From Desulfobacteraceae bacterium (GTDB lineage Bacteria > Desulfobacterota > Desulfobacteria > Desulfobacterales > SKZT01): DNA of 64,000 bases. Every line of letters starts with the position of its first letter. The first letter of the stretch is position 1. The notes below the pieces were generated by a model, which saw only the letters and a program-made list of their open reading frames with translations, searched no databases and had not been told where the DNA came from. Where the stretch lies: the NCBI GenBank assembly GCA_011389745.1, contig JAABTQ010000011.1, forward strand, positions 1 through 64,000, read 5' to 3'. A program made the position numbers and the translations under genes. This document shows positions 8,599 through 16,940 of the stretch, piece after piece.

Positions 8599-9174
8599 AT
8601 GAAAAAAATCATAGACAACATTGTTTGCGAGAGCCTTCTGGTGAAGGAGGCATTTTTTAAAAAGAATTTGGAACAGATTTTACAAGGCGCTGAACAACTG
8701 GCCACATGTCTTGCATCCGGGCATAAAATCCTTATATTCGGAAACGGTGGAAGTGCCGCTGACGCTCAGCATATGGCAGCTGAATTTATCAACCGGTTTA
8801 AAATCGAACGAACGCCTCTTCCAGCTTTGTCTCTAACCACGGACTCATCTGTTTTGACCAGTATCGGAAACGACTATTCCTTTGATGACATTTTCTTCAA
8901 ACAGGTTAAGGCCCTGGGACAAAAGCATGATACTGCTATTGGAATCAGCACCAGCGGAAACTCACCCAATGTGATCAAGGCCATGGATGCCGCCCGCAAT
9001 GCGGAAATGTTCACCATGGGCTTTTCAGGCCGGGGTGGGGCACTTGTTGATTCTTCCGACATGGTTTTTTGTGTGGAATCCGATGTTACCGGGCGTATTC
9101 AGGAAGTCCACATCACCCTGATCCATGTGCTGTGCGAACTGGTGGAACGAATTCTTTTTCCGGAGGCCTTTTAA
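8599..9174 (+). CDS. gmhA: phosphoheptose isomerase (sedoheptulose 7-phosphate isomerase)
   Basis: GmhA makes D-glycero-D-manno-heptose 7-phosphate, the first step to the ADP-heptose of the lipopolysaccharide inner core. The 191-residue protein has a SIS fold: IFGNGGSAADAQHMAAEF near residue 50 and GISTSGNSPNV in the second half, with the family zinc-site residues (His in AQHMAAEF, and IQEVHITLIH near the C-terminus). The open frame extends 24 codons upstream into the TPR gene; the ATG at 8599 gives the normal N-terminus. It lies 13 bases after the TPR gene and 22 bases before the next. Confidence 0.93.
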   Translation: MKKIIDNIVCESLLVKEAFFKKNLEQILQGAEQLATCLASGHKILIFGNGGSAADAQHMAAEFINRFKIERTPLPALSLTTDSSVLTSIGNDYSFDDIFFKQVKALGQKHDTAIGISTSGNSPNVIKAMDAARNAEMFTMGFSGRGGALVDSSDMVFCVESDVTGRIQEVHITLIHVLCELVERILFPEAF

Positions 9175-9196
9175 CCCTTTCTTATAAGATCAGTCC

Positions 9197-10156
9197 ATGT
9201 CTGAAAAAAACAAATTTAAACCCATCGACTTAAGCCCCCTGAAAACTTATTCCATTGCGGAACGAAAGAGCAAGGTATCTTTTGGGGATTTGGCAAAACC
9301 CTGGCATAAGGGAGATACTTTTTCATCCTTTCTGAAAAGTCTTCCCGATATTCTGGCCGCTCAGCAACTCCAGCAGGTTATTGACGCACTGGTATCCGCC
9401 TGCCGGGCACAAAAAACGATTATGGTTGGGATGGGTGCACATGTTATCAAGGTGGGATTGGCACCGGTAATCATCGACCTGATAAAAAGAGGAGTCATCA
9501 AGGCTGTGGCTCTAAACGGAGCCGGGATTATTCATGATTTTGAAATGGCTTATGCGGGAAAAACTTCCGAAGACGTTGCTGCCGGACTTGACTCGGGTGA
9601 GTTCGGCATGGCCCGGGAGACCGGCCAATTTCTGAACCAGGCGATCAAGCAATCAGACAATGATACCGTCGGGTTAGGATTTGCCGTGGGAAGCCTGATA
9701 CTTAAAAACCACCTTCCTTTTGCCGATATGAGTATCCTTGCGGCGGGTGTAAAGTATGGTATTCCGATTACTGTGCATGTGGCTTTCGGGACGGATATCA
9801 TCCACATGCATCCGGGGTTTGATCCCGCTAAAGCCGGTGCCGCCACTCACCGGGACTTTCGGATCTTCGCATCGGTTGTCTCAACGCTGGAAAACGGTGT
9901 ATACATGAACGTGGGATCAGCAGTGCTGCTTCCCGAAGTCTTTTTAAAGGCGATCACACTTGTGCGAAATCTGGGTCATCAGGTTAAAAATTTCACAACA
10001 GTGAATATGGATTTTATCACCCACTACCGACCATTAACCAACGTGGTACACCGACCGACCCTGAGCGGCGGAAAAGGCTACAACCTTGTGGGCTGTCATG
10101 AAATCATGTTCCCTCTGATCGCGGCAGGAGTTATTGAAAAGTTGGATTTAAGTTGA
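9197..10156 (+). CDS. deoxyhypusine-synthase-like family protein
   Basis: The 319-residue protein resembles bacterial members of the deoxyhypusine synthase family: VGMGAHVIKVGL and ALNGAGIIHDFEMA for the NAD-binding Rossmann-like core, HMHPGFD in the middle, and GSAVLLPEVFLKA near the C-terminus. True deoxyhypusine synthase transfers an aminobutyl group from spermidine to a lysine of eIF5A, which bacteria lack. Some bacterial relatives act on polyamines instead, so a polyamine or NAD-dependent small-molecule reaction is possible but not shown. I do not see the active-site WGK motif of the eukaryotic enzyme. It follows gmhA closely and is probably cotranscribed. Confidence 0.7.
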   Translation: MSEKNKFKPIDLSPLKTYSIAERKSKVSFGDLAKPWHKGDTFSSFLKSLPDILAAQQLQQVIDALVSACRAQKTIMVGMGAHVIKVGLAPVIIDLIKRGVIKAVALNGAGIIHDFEMAYAGKTSEDVAAGLDSGEFGMARETGQFLNQAIKQSDNDTVGLGFAVGSLILKNHLPFADMSILAAGVKYGIPITVHVAFGTDIIHMHPGFDPAKAGAATHRDFRIFASVVSTLENGVYMNVGSAVLLPEVFLKAITLVRNLGHQVKNFTTVNMDFITHYRPLTNVVHRPTLSGGKGYNLVGCHEIMFPLIAAGVIEKLDLS

Positions 10157-10233
10157 TTTTATGAATCAAGTGATTAAAATTTTTATTTCTGTTGTATTTG
10201 AAATAAATAAAATAATATTTTGAGGTAAAGAAA

Positions 10234-10464
10234 ATGCCAATTTATGAGTATCATTGTTCAAGTTGCGGAAAAGATTTCGAGTGTCTTGTGTTCGGTTCTG
10301 AAAAGCCTGATTGTCCTGAGTGCAAGAGCACCGAAGTGTGTAAGCAGATGTCTATATGCGGCTTTATGTCCAAAGGGAAGGGCGGGGAAACCGTGAGTAG
10401 TTCAGCGGGTGCATCAGCCTGCAGCGGATGCGCAGCCACAAGCTGCTCAACATGCGGCCACTGA
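10234..10464 (+). CDS. FmdB-type zinc-ribbon protein
   Basis: This is a 76-residue protein. It begins MPIYEYHCSSCGKDFE and has a second pair in CPEC, the classic FmdB (putative regulatory protein) zinc ribbon. The C-terminal tail is Ser/Ala-rich with six more cysteines (CSGCAATSCSTCGH), common in members from sulfate reducers and able to bind another metal. GAGGT lies about 8 bases before the ATG. Its stop codon overlaps the ATG at 10464 used for hemC. The molecular function of FmdB proteins is unsettled. Confidence 0.88.
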   Translation: MPIYEYHCSSCGKDFECLVFGSEKPDCPECKSTEVCKQMSICGFMSKGKGGETVSSSAGASACSGCAATSCSTCGH

Positions 10465-11417
10465 TGGCATCTGTTATGAAATCCGAAAACAGAAAAATAG
10501 TTATCGGCACCCGTGGAAGCCAGCTGGCTCTGTGGCAAGCCAACCATATCAAGACTGCTCTGGAAATATCTTTTTCCAACTATTCGGTAGAACTTTCCAT
10601 CATTAAAACCAAGGGGGATATTATCCTGGATGTTCCCCTCGCCAAAGTGGGAGGAAAGGGTTTATTTGTCAAGGAAATCGAAGAGGCTCTTCTGGATGGC
10701 CGGATCGATGTCGCGGTTCACAGCATGAAGGATATGCCGTCCGAGGTTCCCGGGGGACTGCGTATCGGTGCAATACCTGAACGTGAAAATCCCACGGATG
10801 TGCTAATCACAAACAGCGGCAAAACATTTTTTCAGCTAAAAACCGGAGCAAAGATCGGTACCAGCAGTCTCAGACGGGCCGCCCAGCTTTTAAATGCGAG
10901 GTCCGATATTGAGATTGTTCCATTGCGCGGAAATCTGGACACACGCATTAAAAAATTGAGGTCCGAACATCTGGATGCCATTGTTCTGGCTGCAGCCGGT
11001 GTCAAAAGGCTGGGGCTTGAATACCGTATCACCGAGTATCTGGATCAATCGCTCATGCTTCCGGCAGTAGGCCAGGGTGCTTTGTGCATTGAGATTCGTG
11101 ATCAGGATCCTGTTATCGGCCCGTTAATTGCCTCACTGGATCATGACCGCACACGCAAAGTGGTCACGGCTGAGCGTGCCTTTCTAAAGCGTCTGGAAGG
11201 CGGCTGCCAAACACCCATTGCAGCGTATGGAGAATTAAACGCCGGAACTTTAAGCCTGACCGGTCTGGTGGCCGATACCGATGGCTCCGCCATGATCCGG
11301 GAAACCTTGGCAGGTCCGGAACATCAATCCGAAAAACTTGGCCGGGAACTTGCCGAATTGCTACTTTCCATGGGTGCAAAACAGATCCTGGACAAACTAA
11401 GAACGGAAAATGAATAA
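10464..11417 (+). CDS. hemC: hydroxymethylbilane synthase (porphobilinogen deaminase)
   Basis: HemC joins four porphobilinogen molecules into hydroxymethylbilane. Key motifs are IVIGTRGSQLALWQ at the N-terminus, VHSMKDMP with an active-site acidic region, GTSSLRRAAQL, LRGNLDTRI, and EGGCQTPIA, whose Cys carries the dipyrromethane cofactor. The 317-residue length is normal. The start is uncertain: ATG codons at 10464 and 10476 both give good N-termini and neither has a clear Shine-Dalgarno; the first overlaps the fmdB-like stop, suggesting coupling. The next gene begins right after its stop codon and encodes the following steps of tetrapyrrole synthesis. Confidence 0.95.
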   Translation: MASVMKSENRKIVIGTRGSQLALWQANHIKTALEISFSNYSVELSIIKTKGDIILDVPLAKVGGKGLFVKEIEEALLDGRIDVAVHSMKDMPSEVPGGLRIGAIPERENPTDVLITNSGKTFFQLKTGAKIGTSSLRRAAQLLNARSDIEIVPLRGNLDTRIKKLRSEHLDAIVLAAAGVKRLGLEYRITEYLDQSLMLPAVGQGALCIEIRDQDPVIGPLIASLDHDRTRKVVTAERAFLKRLEGGCQTPIAAYGELNAGTLSLTGLVADTDGSAMIRETLAGPEHQSEKLGRELAELLLSMGAKQILDKLRTENE

Positions 11418-12932
11418 ATGAGTGGAATAGTTTATCTGGTGGGAGCAGGCCCCGGAGATCCCGGGTTAATTACCGTTAAGGGTAGAGAGTGTATTCAAAA
11501 AGCCGACGTTCTGATCTACGATTATCTGGCATCACCAATCCTTTTGAGGCATGCAAATACGAAAGCCGAAATGATCTATGTGGGCAAAAAAGGCGGAGAC
11601 CATACCCTGTCCCAGGAGGGAATAAACAATCTGATCGTTGAGAAAGCCAAAACAGGCGCTATTGTCACGAGATTGAAAGGCGGAGATCCGTTTATTTTCG
11701 GCAGAGGCGGTGAAGAAGCCGAGGTATTGATCGAATCAGGTATTCCATTTGAGGTGGTCCCGGGAGTTACCTCGGCCATTGCAGCACCTGCTTATGCCGG
11801 CATACCCCTGACCCATCGCAAATTCACCTCTACCGTAGCCTTTATCACAGGCCATGAAGATCCCAATAAAAACAATTCGAACATTGATTGGGCATCCCTG
11901 GCCCGGGGTATTGGAACCCTTGTCTTTCTTATGGGGGTTAAAAATCTTCCCGATATTGTGGATCAGCTGATTAAAAACGGTAAATCACCGGAAACACCCG
12001 TAGCTTTGGTGAGGTGGGGAACCACTTCACGGCAGAAAACAGTATCCGGTACCCTTTCTGATATTGTGGAGGGGGTCCGGGCAGCAAATTTAAAAGCCCC
12101 GTCCATTATTGTCATCGGCGATGTGGTCAGGTTGCGTAATCAGATGAAATGGTTTGAAAACCGTCCGTTGCTGGGTAAAAAGATTGTTGTTACCCGGGCC
12201 AGGGAACAATCCAGCGATCTTGTGGCCAAACTTTCGGAAATGGGTGCGGATGTGCTCGAATGCCCTACCATCAAAGTGGTCCCATCCGAGGATTTATTAC
12301 CGCTTGATTCCGCTATTTCCAGTCTAAAGTCCTATGACTGGATTATTTTCACCAGTGTCAACGGTGTCAAACATTTCTTTGAACATCTTTTTGTAAAAGG
12401 CTCGGATTCCAGAGCTCTGGGGCATTTGCGTACTGCAGCCATCGGTCCGGCTACCGCCGATATGCTTCTTAAGTTCGGACTTAGAACCGATATTATCCCG
12501 GAAAGCTTTCGTGCCGAATCCGTGGTGGAGGCCTTTTTAAAAGAAAACATTGCGGGAAAGAAAATCCTTTTGCCCAGGGCACAGGAAGCACGTCCTGTAT
12601 TACCTGTGGAGCTCAGAAAAATGGGTGCCGTTGTCGATGAAATCAATACTTATCGTACGATTCAGGATCGCCAAAATGTGGGTATTCTTTTGGAGGACCT
12701 TCAAAAGAATGGAATCGATATGGTCACCTTTACAAGCTCATCAACCGTGAAAAATTTCAAGGCATTGATTCCTAACGACATGTTTTTTTCACTATTGAAT
12801 GAAGTCACGGTCGCCTGTATCGGTCCCATCACAGCGGATACCGCAAAAGAGTTAGGGTTCAATGTCGATGTGATAGCTGAAGAATATACCATACCGGGAC
12901 TTTGCAAAGCCATTGTTCGGCATTACGCGTAG
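11418..12932 (+). CDS. cobA-hemD: fused uroporphyrinogen-III C-methyltransferase / uroporphyrinogen-III synthase
   Basis: The N-terminal half (residues 1 to about 245) is CobA/SUMT: VYLVGAGPGDPGLITVKG, VTRLKGGDPFIFGRGGEEA and GVTSAIAAPAYAGIPLTHR bind S-adenosylmethionine and make precorrin-2. The C-terminal half (about 255-504) is HemD: VTRAREQSSDLVAKL, then DWIIFTSVNGVKHF and FTSSSTVKNF, which close the tetrapyrrole ring. The fusion makes uroporphyrinogen III and drains it toward siroheme, B12 and, in sulfate reducers, heme via siroheme. It starts immediately after the hemC stop. Together hemC and this gene form a compact tetrapyrrole operon. Confidence 0.95.
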   Translation: MSGIVYLVGAGPGDPGLITVKGRECIQKADVLIYDYLASPILLRHANTKAEMIYVGKKGGDHTLSQEGINNLIVEKAKTGAIVTRLKGGDPFIFGRGGEEAEVLIESGIPFEVVPGVTSAIAAPAYAGIPLTHRKFTSTVAFITGHEDPNKNNSNIDWASLARGIGTLVFLMGVKNLPDIVDQLIKNGKSPETPVALVRWGTTSRQKTVSGTLSDIVEGVRAANLKAPSIIVIGDVVRLRNQMKWFENRPLLGKKIVVTRAREQSSDLVAKLSEMGADVLECPTIKVVPSEDLLPLDSAISSLKSYDWIIFTSVNGVKHFFEHLFVKGSDSRALGHLRTAAIGPATADMLLKFGLRTDIIPESFRAESVVEAFLKENIAGKKILLPRAQEARPVLPVELRKMGAVVDEINTYRTIQDRQNVGILLEDLQKNGIDMVTFTSSSTVKNFKALIPNDMFFSLLNEVTVACIGPITADTAKELGFNVDVIAEEYTIPGLCKAIVRHYA

Positions 12933-12946
12933 GGTATCAGGGTTAT

Positions 12947-14947
12947 TTATCCCAGATATACGGCAAGAATATCTTTGCGGGCATTCACATGTTGAATGGT
13001 CACTTGAACCAGGTCCTCGGGTTTTAAGTTAACACCACCCGAAACCGGGAGCATACACTCGATCATATACTCAGTAAGCAGAATCTGGTAACCATTGCGA
13101 CGTTTTGACAGCATGATGGCTTCTTCCTTCTTGCCTATATGACTTTCCAGGTACTTAAGCAGCCAATAACGATTTCTTCTGAATTGAAGCCTGGCGACAC
13201 AGCCCATGGGGTTTTCCAGTTTCTGAATTATCTGCGAAACATCCTGCTCGGTATAGGGCTTTTCAAGCCCCATGGCTGCTCTAAGCTGGCGCTGGGTTAA
13301 CAGGTCGAAATATTTGCGTATGGGAGAGGTGGCAGTGATGTAAGCATCAAGACCCAGCCCGGAATGCGGATCCGGCCTTGTGCTTAACACAAAACGGCTA
13401 AGTAGTTTGCGCTGCATCCAGTTTTGAAAAACGCTCCCTTCATTTCTCCGATATAGACGATCTTTTGGTCCCGGCTGCGACCTGAAAATGGCTGGAAGGC
13501 CATGCTGGGCTAAAAATTTGGCTTTTAGCCAATTGGTCAAAATCATAATCTCGGAAACCAGCATTCTTCCGGGACTTTCACGGTTGGTGCGGGTGACAAC
13601 CGGTTCGCCCTCCTCATTAAGCCAGACATTCACTTCGGGAAGTGTAATCTGGACCGCCCCGTGATCCAGACGATATTGCTGAAAATTTTGAGCAAGATGA
13701 TAAAGGGTCTTAATTTCTTCATCGGTTTCCGCGATCATATTGGCTTCAAAATAAGTCAATTGACGTTTGACCCGGATCATGCTGGGAAATATCTCGAAAC
13801 CGCGTATTTCCGCCTGAGGTGTCAGCATAACCATCAGGCTTATTGCAGGACGAAGCATCCCCTCTTTTAAACTGCAAAGATCTTCCGCCAATGGCGCCGG
13901 AATCATGGGAATTTTCAAATCAGGCATGTAAATCGAGCTTCCCCTGCTCAGGGCTTCCTGGTCAATATCACTATCTCTTTTGATGTAGTTGCCCACATCC
14001 GCAATGTGAACACCCAAACGAAAATTAGAACCCGCCCTTTCGATACTCAGGGCGTCATCGTAATCAAGCGTGGATTGTCCATCGATTGTGATCAGCTTCA
14101 GGTCCGTCAAATCCTGACGGTAATTTTCCAAAAATGAAGGTGACCTATGGATTAATTCCGCCACACTTTTCATGACATCATAATCAAAGGTTATGGGCAC
14201 TTCCAAACGATGCAGCTCGATATTTTCAGTAGGCTCCCAAACTCCCTGCCGAACCAGAAAATCAAACAGCATATCCATGTCATCGATTTCGGCTCTTGCC
14301 ATCATGGCCTTTCCAAGACCCGAGTGAGGACTGTCCTTTTCGAAAATATAATAGGATTTAAAAATCTCAATAAATTCTTCTTTCTGTTGATCGGATAATC
14401 TTTCGGATTCCAAGCTTTCATTCTGATCTTTTAAAGTGGCTTTAAGCCAGTCTCCACCAACTTCGATAATGCGATTTCGATTTTCTTCCACTTGTACCTG
14501 GGTAATGACACGCTCGACTTGCTCCTGGGTGTTCGGGAAAAAGCCATCCGGTTTAAACCTGAAGTAGAATCTATCCTCGAAAAATGCACGGACCACTGCG
14601 GATTCATGGTCTCCGTCAACATGCCGGGGAAAGCAAAATTCCGTCATGGTGGGAAGATCAATCCATTCCTGTTCAGAATTGAGCACCTCCCACAATTCCA
14701 GGATATTGATTTGCCTTAACAGTTCATTTCTTCGAAGGGATGTTTCCCTGAGGTGTCCGACAACCTTGTCTCTTCCCATTGAAATGTCAAGGTTTTTTTT
14801 GCTGCTGTGCAAAAGACGGCCTTCGGAAAGACTGATCTCGCGGTTATTTTCATTGAGAAGGCGAAGCCTCTGTTGCTTGACTTCTATCACTACCGCACAT
14901 ATTATTTTCTGTCGATCAATATATTCGACGATTTTACCTGTTTCCAT
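12947..14947 (-). CDS. RNB-domain exoribonuclease (RNase II/R family)
   Basis: This 666-residue enzyme would degrade RNA processively 3' to 5'. The RNB catalytic domain starts near residue 285 with ITIDGQSTLDYDDALSIE, which holds the conserved metal-binding aspartates, and ends with ITATSPIRKYFDLLTQRQL. The C-terminus (about 595-666) is an S1-like RNA-binding region ending VTIQHVNARKDILAVYLG. The N-terminal 230 residues are divergent and I do not see the classical cold-shock domains, so I give no rnb/rnr symbol. It converges with cobA-hemD (14 bases between stops). Between its start and the ABC exporter is an AT-rich 217-base gap. Confidence 0.88.
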   Translation of the reverse strand: METGKIVEYIDRQKIICAVVIEVKQQRLRLLNENNREISLSEGRLLHSSKKNLDISMGRDKVVGHLRETSLRRNELLRQINILELWEVLNSEQEWIDLPTMTEFCFPRHVDGDHESAVVRAFFEDRFYFRFKPDGFFPNTQEQVERVITQVQVEENRNRIIEVGGDWLKATLKDQNESLESERLSDQQKEEFIEIFKSYYIFEKDSPHSGLGKAMMARAEIDDMDMLFDFLVRQGVWEPTENIELHRLEVPITFDYDVMKSVAELIHRSPSFLENYRQDLTDLKLITIDGQSTLDYDDALSIERAGSNFRLGVHIADVGNYIKRDSDIDQEALSRGSSIYMPDLKIPMIPAPLAEDLCSLKEGMLRPAISLMVMLTPQAEIRGFEIFPSMIRVKRQLTYFEANMIAETDEEIKTLYHLAQNFQQYRLDHGAVQITLPEVNVWLNEEGEPVVTRTNRESPGRMLVSEIMILTNWLKAKFLAQHGLPAIFRSQPGPKDRLYRRNEGSVFQNWMQRKLLSRFVLSTRPDPHSGLGLDAYITATSPIRKYFDLLTQRQLRAAMGLEKPYTEQDVSQIIQKLENPMGCVARLQFRRNRYWLLKYLESHIGKKEEAIMLSKRRNGYQILLTEYMIECMLPVSGGVNLKPEDLVQVTIQHVNARKDILAVYLG

Positions 14948-15164
14948 AATTTTGCAATAATAGCAACCACCCGGTTTAAAGTCAACGTAGTAGATTACCG
15001 GCCCTTGCTATAAACTTAAAATGTGTTTGTTTAAACTTATGAAAATTACAAACAGTTAAATTAATTATCAAAATTTATATTTTTTTTAAACAGTTTAATT
15101 TTAATTTAAGGCCGAATAACATGGTAAACAACAATCTTTTCGATATAATTTTAAAAATGATCTC

Positions 15165-16940
15165 ATGAAATCAATCGGGTTAATAAAGCCGTATCTTATT
15201 GAAAATCGGCTTTTTATTTTTCTGGGGCTGCTCTCTTTAATCGCAGTGGATATTCTTCAACTGATTATTCCCCGAATCATCAAGTGGGCTGTGGATGACT
15301 TGACGGCTCTCAGGATCGATGGTTCCAGGCTCTTGATTTACGCTTTTTATATCGCGGCAATCGCATTATTTATAGGTATTTTCCGGTATTTCTGGCGGCT
15401 ATTTCTTCTGGGTGTATCCCGTCGGGTGGAGGAAGGCCTGCGAAATGAGCTATTTCAACATATTCAAACTCTTTCTCCTTCCTATTTTGACCATACGAAA
15501 ACCGGGGATCTGATGGCACATGCAACCAACGATATCATGCATATTCGCTTGGCAATCGGAATGGGCATTGTGGCGATTACTGATGCGATTCTTTTAGGGG
15601 CTGCGGCCATTGGATTTATGGCATACATAAATGTGAAATTAACTCTTTTTGTCCTGATTCCAATGCCGCTGATTGCATTCGGAACGAGGTTTTTCAGCAA
15701 AAAGATCCACCGTCGTTACGGACAAGTTCAGGCCTCCTTTTCTGAATTGACTGAGGCAGTTCGGGAGCGATTTTCCGGCATCCGGATAATCAAAGCATTC
15801 ACAAGAGAGCACGAATCCAATATTTATCTGGATAAAAAATCCAGGGAATACGTTGAAAAAAACCTTCGGCTGGTGCGTATTATCGGAGCATTTTTTCCTT
15901 TGATGATGCTTTTTTCAAATCTCAGTATGGCCCTGGTGCTTTTTTTGGGTGGTCGCCTTACCATTTTCGGAACCATCACTCCCGGGGATTTTGTTGCTTT
16001 CATTGCTTATATAGGTATCATCACATGGCCAATGATGGCTTTGGGTTGGGTGGTCAACCTGATCCAACGGGGTAAGGCATCTTTGGACAGAATCAATCAA
16101 ATTTTAGAGACCAGACCCCAAATATATGACGGCAAAGATGCCGTCACTTTGCCGGAGTTGACCGGCCACATTGAATTTCGAAACGTATCTTTTGATTACG
16201 AATCCCCGGCAGAAGATACAAACGAGCATATTCAACAAGCATCGCATGTGCTTTCGGATATCAGCCTTCATCTGACACAAGGCCGGACCCTTGGAATTGT
16301 CGGGCCTCCGGGAGGCGGCAAATCAACAATTCTTTCCCTTATTCCCAGATTATACGATGTTTGTTCCGGACAAATCCTTATCGACAGCACGGATATTCGC
16401 AAGGTTCCCCTTGCGCAACTTCGATCCTGGATATCTTTTGTGCCCCAGGAACCTTTTTTGTTCGCAGGCACAATCCGTGAAAACATTCTGTTTGAAAACG
16501 AGGCCGTTGATGAACAGCAACTAATCCGGGCAGTGTCAGCCGCTTCGATTCATGAGACTATCCGGGATTTCCCCAAAGGATTTGACACCATCGTGGGAGA
16601 AAGAGGAGTCATTCTTTCCGGTGGGCAAAAACAGCGTATTGCACTTGCCAGGGCCTTCCTGCACGATAAACCCATTTTACTTCTGGATGATCCTATCAGC
16701 CAGGTGGATATGGAAACAGGGGCAAACATTGTAAGGGCAATCCGGGAAATGTCCCGCACAAAAACCACAATCATTGTATCCCATCGCCTCTCCGCATTGA
16801 GTTTTGCCGATAACATTATTGTGCTGGACAACGGAAAAATCATTGCGTCCGGCACTCACGCCCGGTTGATGGAACAAAATGCCTACTATACCGGTACCTA
16901 CCAGTTGCAGGAGATCGAAGAGGCCTATTATGCAGAGTGA
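15165..16940 (+). CDS. ABC exporter half-transporter, subunit with degenerate catalytic site (MdlA/LmrC type)
   Basis: The 591-residue protein has six membrane segments (to about residue 310) and a C-terminal ATPase domain with Walker A GPPGGGKST, signature LSGGQKQR and H-loop SHRLSALSF. Walker B reads LLLDDPISQVD: Asp replaces the catalytic Glu, as in the degenerate partner of heterodimeric exporters such as TM287 or MdlA. It overlaps the next gene by 11 bases, and that partner keeps the Glu, so the two should form one heterodimer with a single fully active ATP site. The substrate (drug, lipid or peptide) cannot be told from sequence. Confidence 0.92.
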   Translation: MKSIGLIKPYLIENRLFIFLGLLSLIAVDILQLIIPRIIKWAVDDLTALRIDGSRLLIYAFYIAAIALFIGIFRYFWRLFLLGVSRRVEEGLRNELFQHIQTLSPSYFDHTKTGDLMAHATNDIMHIRLAIGMGIVAITDAILLGAAAIGFMAYINVKLTLFVLIPMPLIAFGTRFFSKKIHRRYGQVQASFSELTEAVRERFSGIRIIKAFTREHESNIYLDKKSREYVEKNLRLVRIIGAFFPLMMLFSNLSMALVLFLGGRLTIFGTITPGDFVAFIAYIGIITWPMMALGWVVNLIQRGKASLDRINQILETRPQIYDGKDAVTLPELTGHIEFRNVSFDYESPAEDTNEHIQQASHVLSDISLHLTQGRTLGIVGPPGGGKSTILSLIPRLYDVCSGQILIDSTDIRKVPLAQLRSWISFVPQEPFLFAGTIRENILFENEAVDEQQLIRAVSAASIHETIRDFPKGFDTIVGERGVILSGGQKQRIALARAFLHDKPILLLDDPISQVDMETGANIVRAIREMSRTKTTIIVSHRLSALSFADNIIVLDNGKIIASGTHARLMEQNAYYTGTYQLQEIEEAYYAE

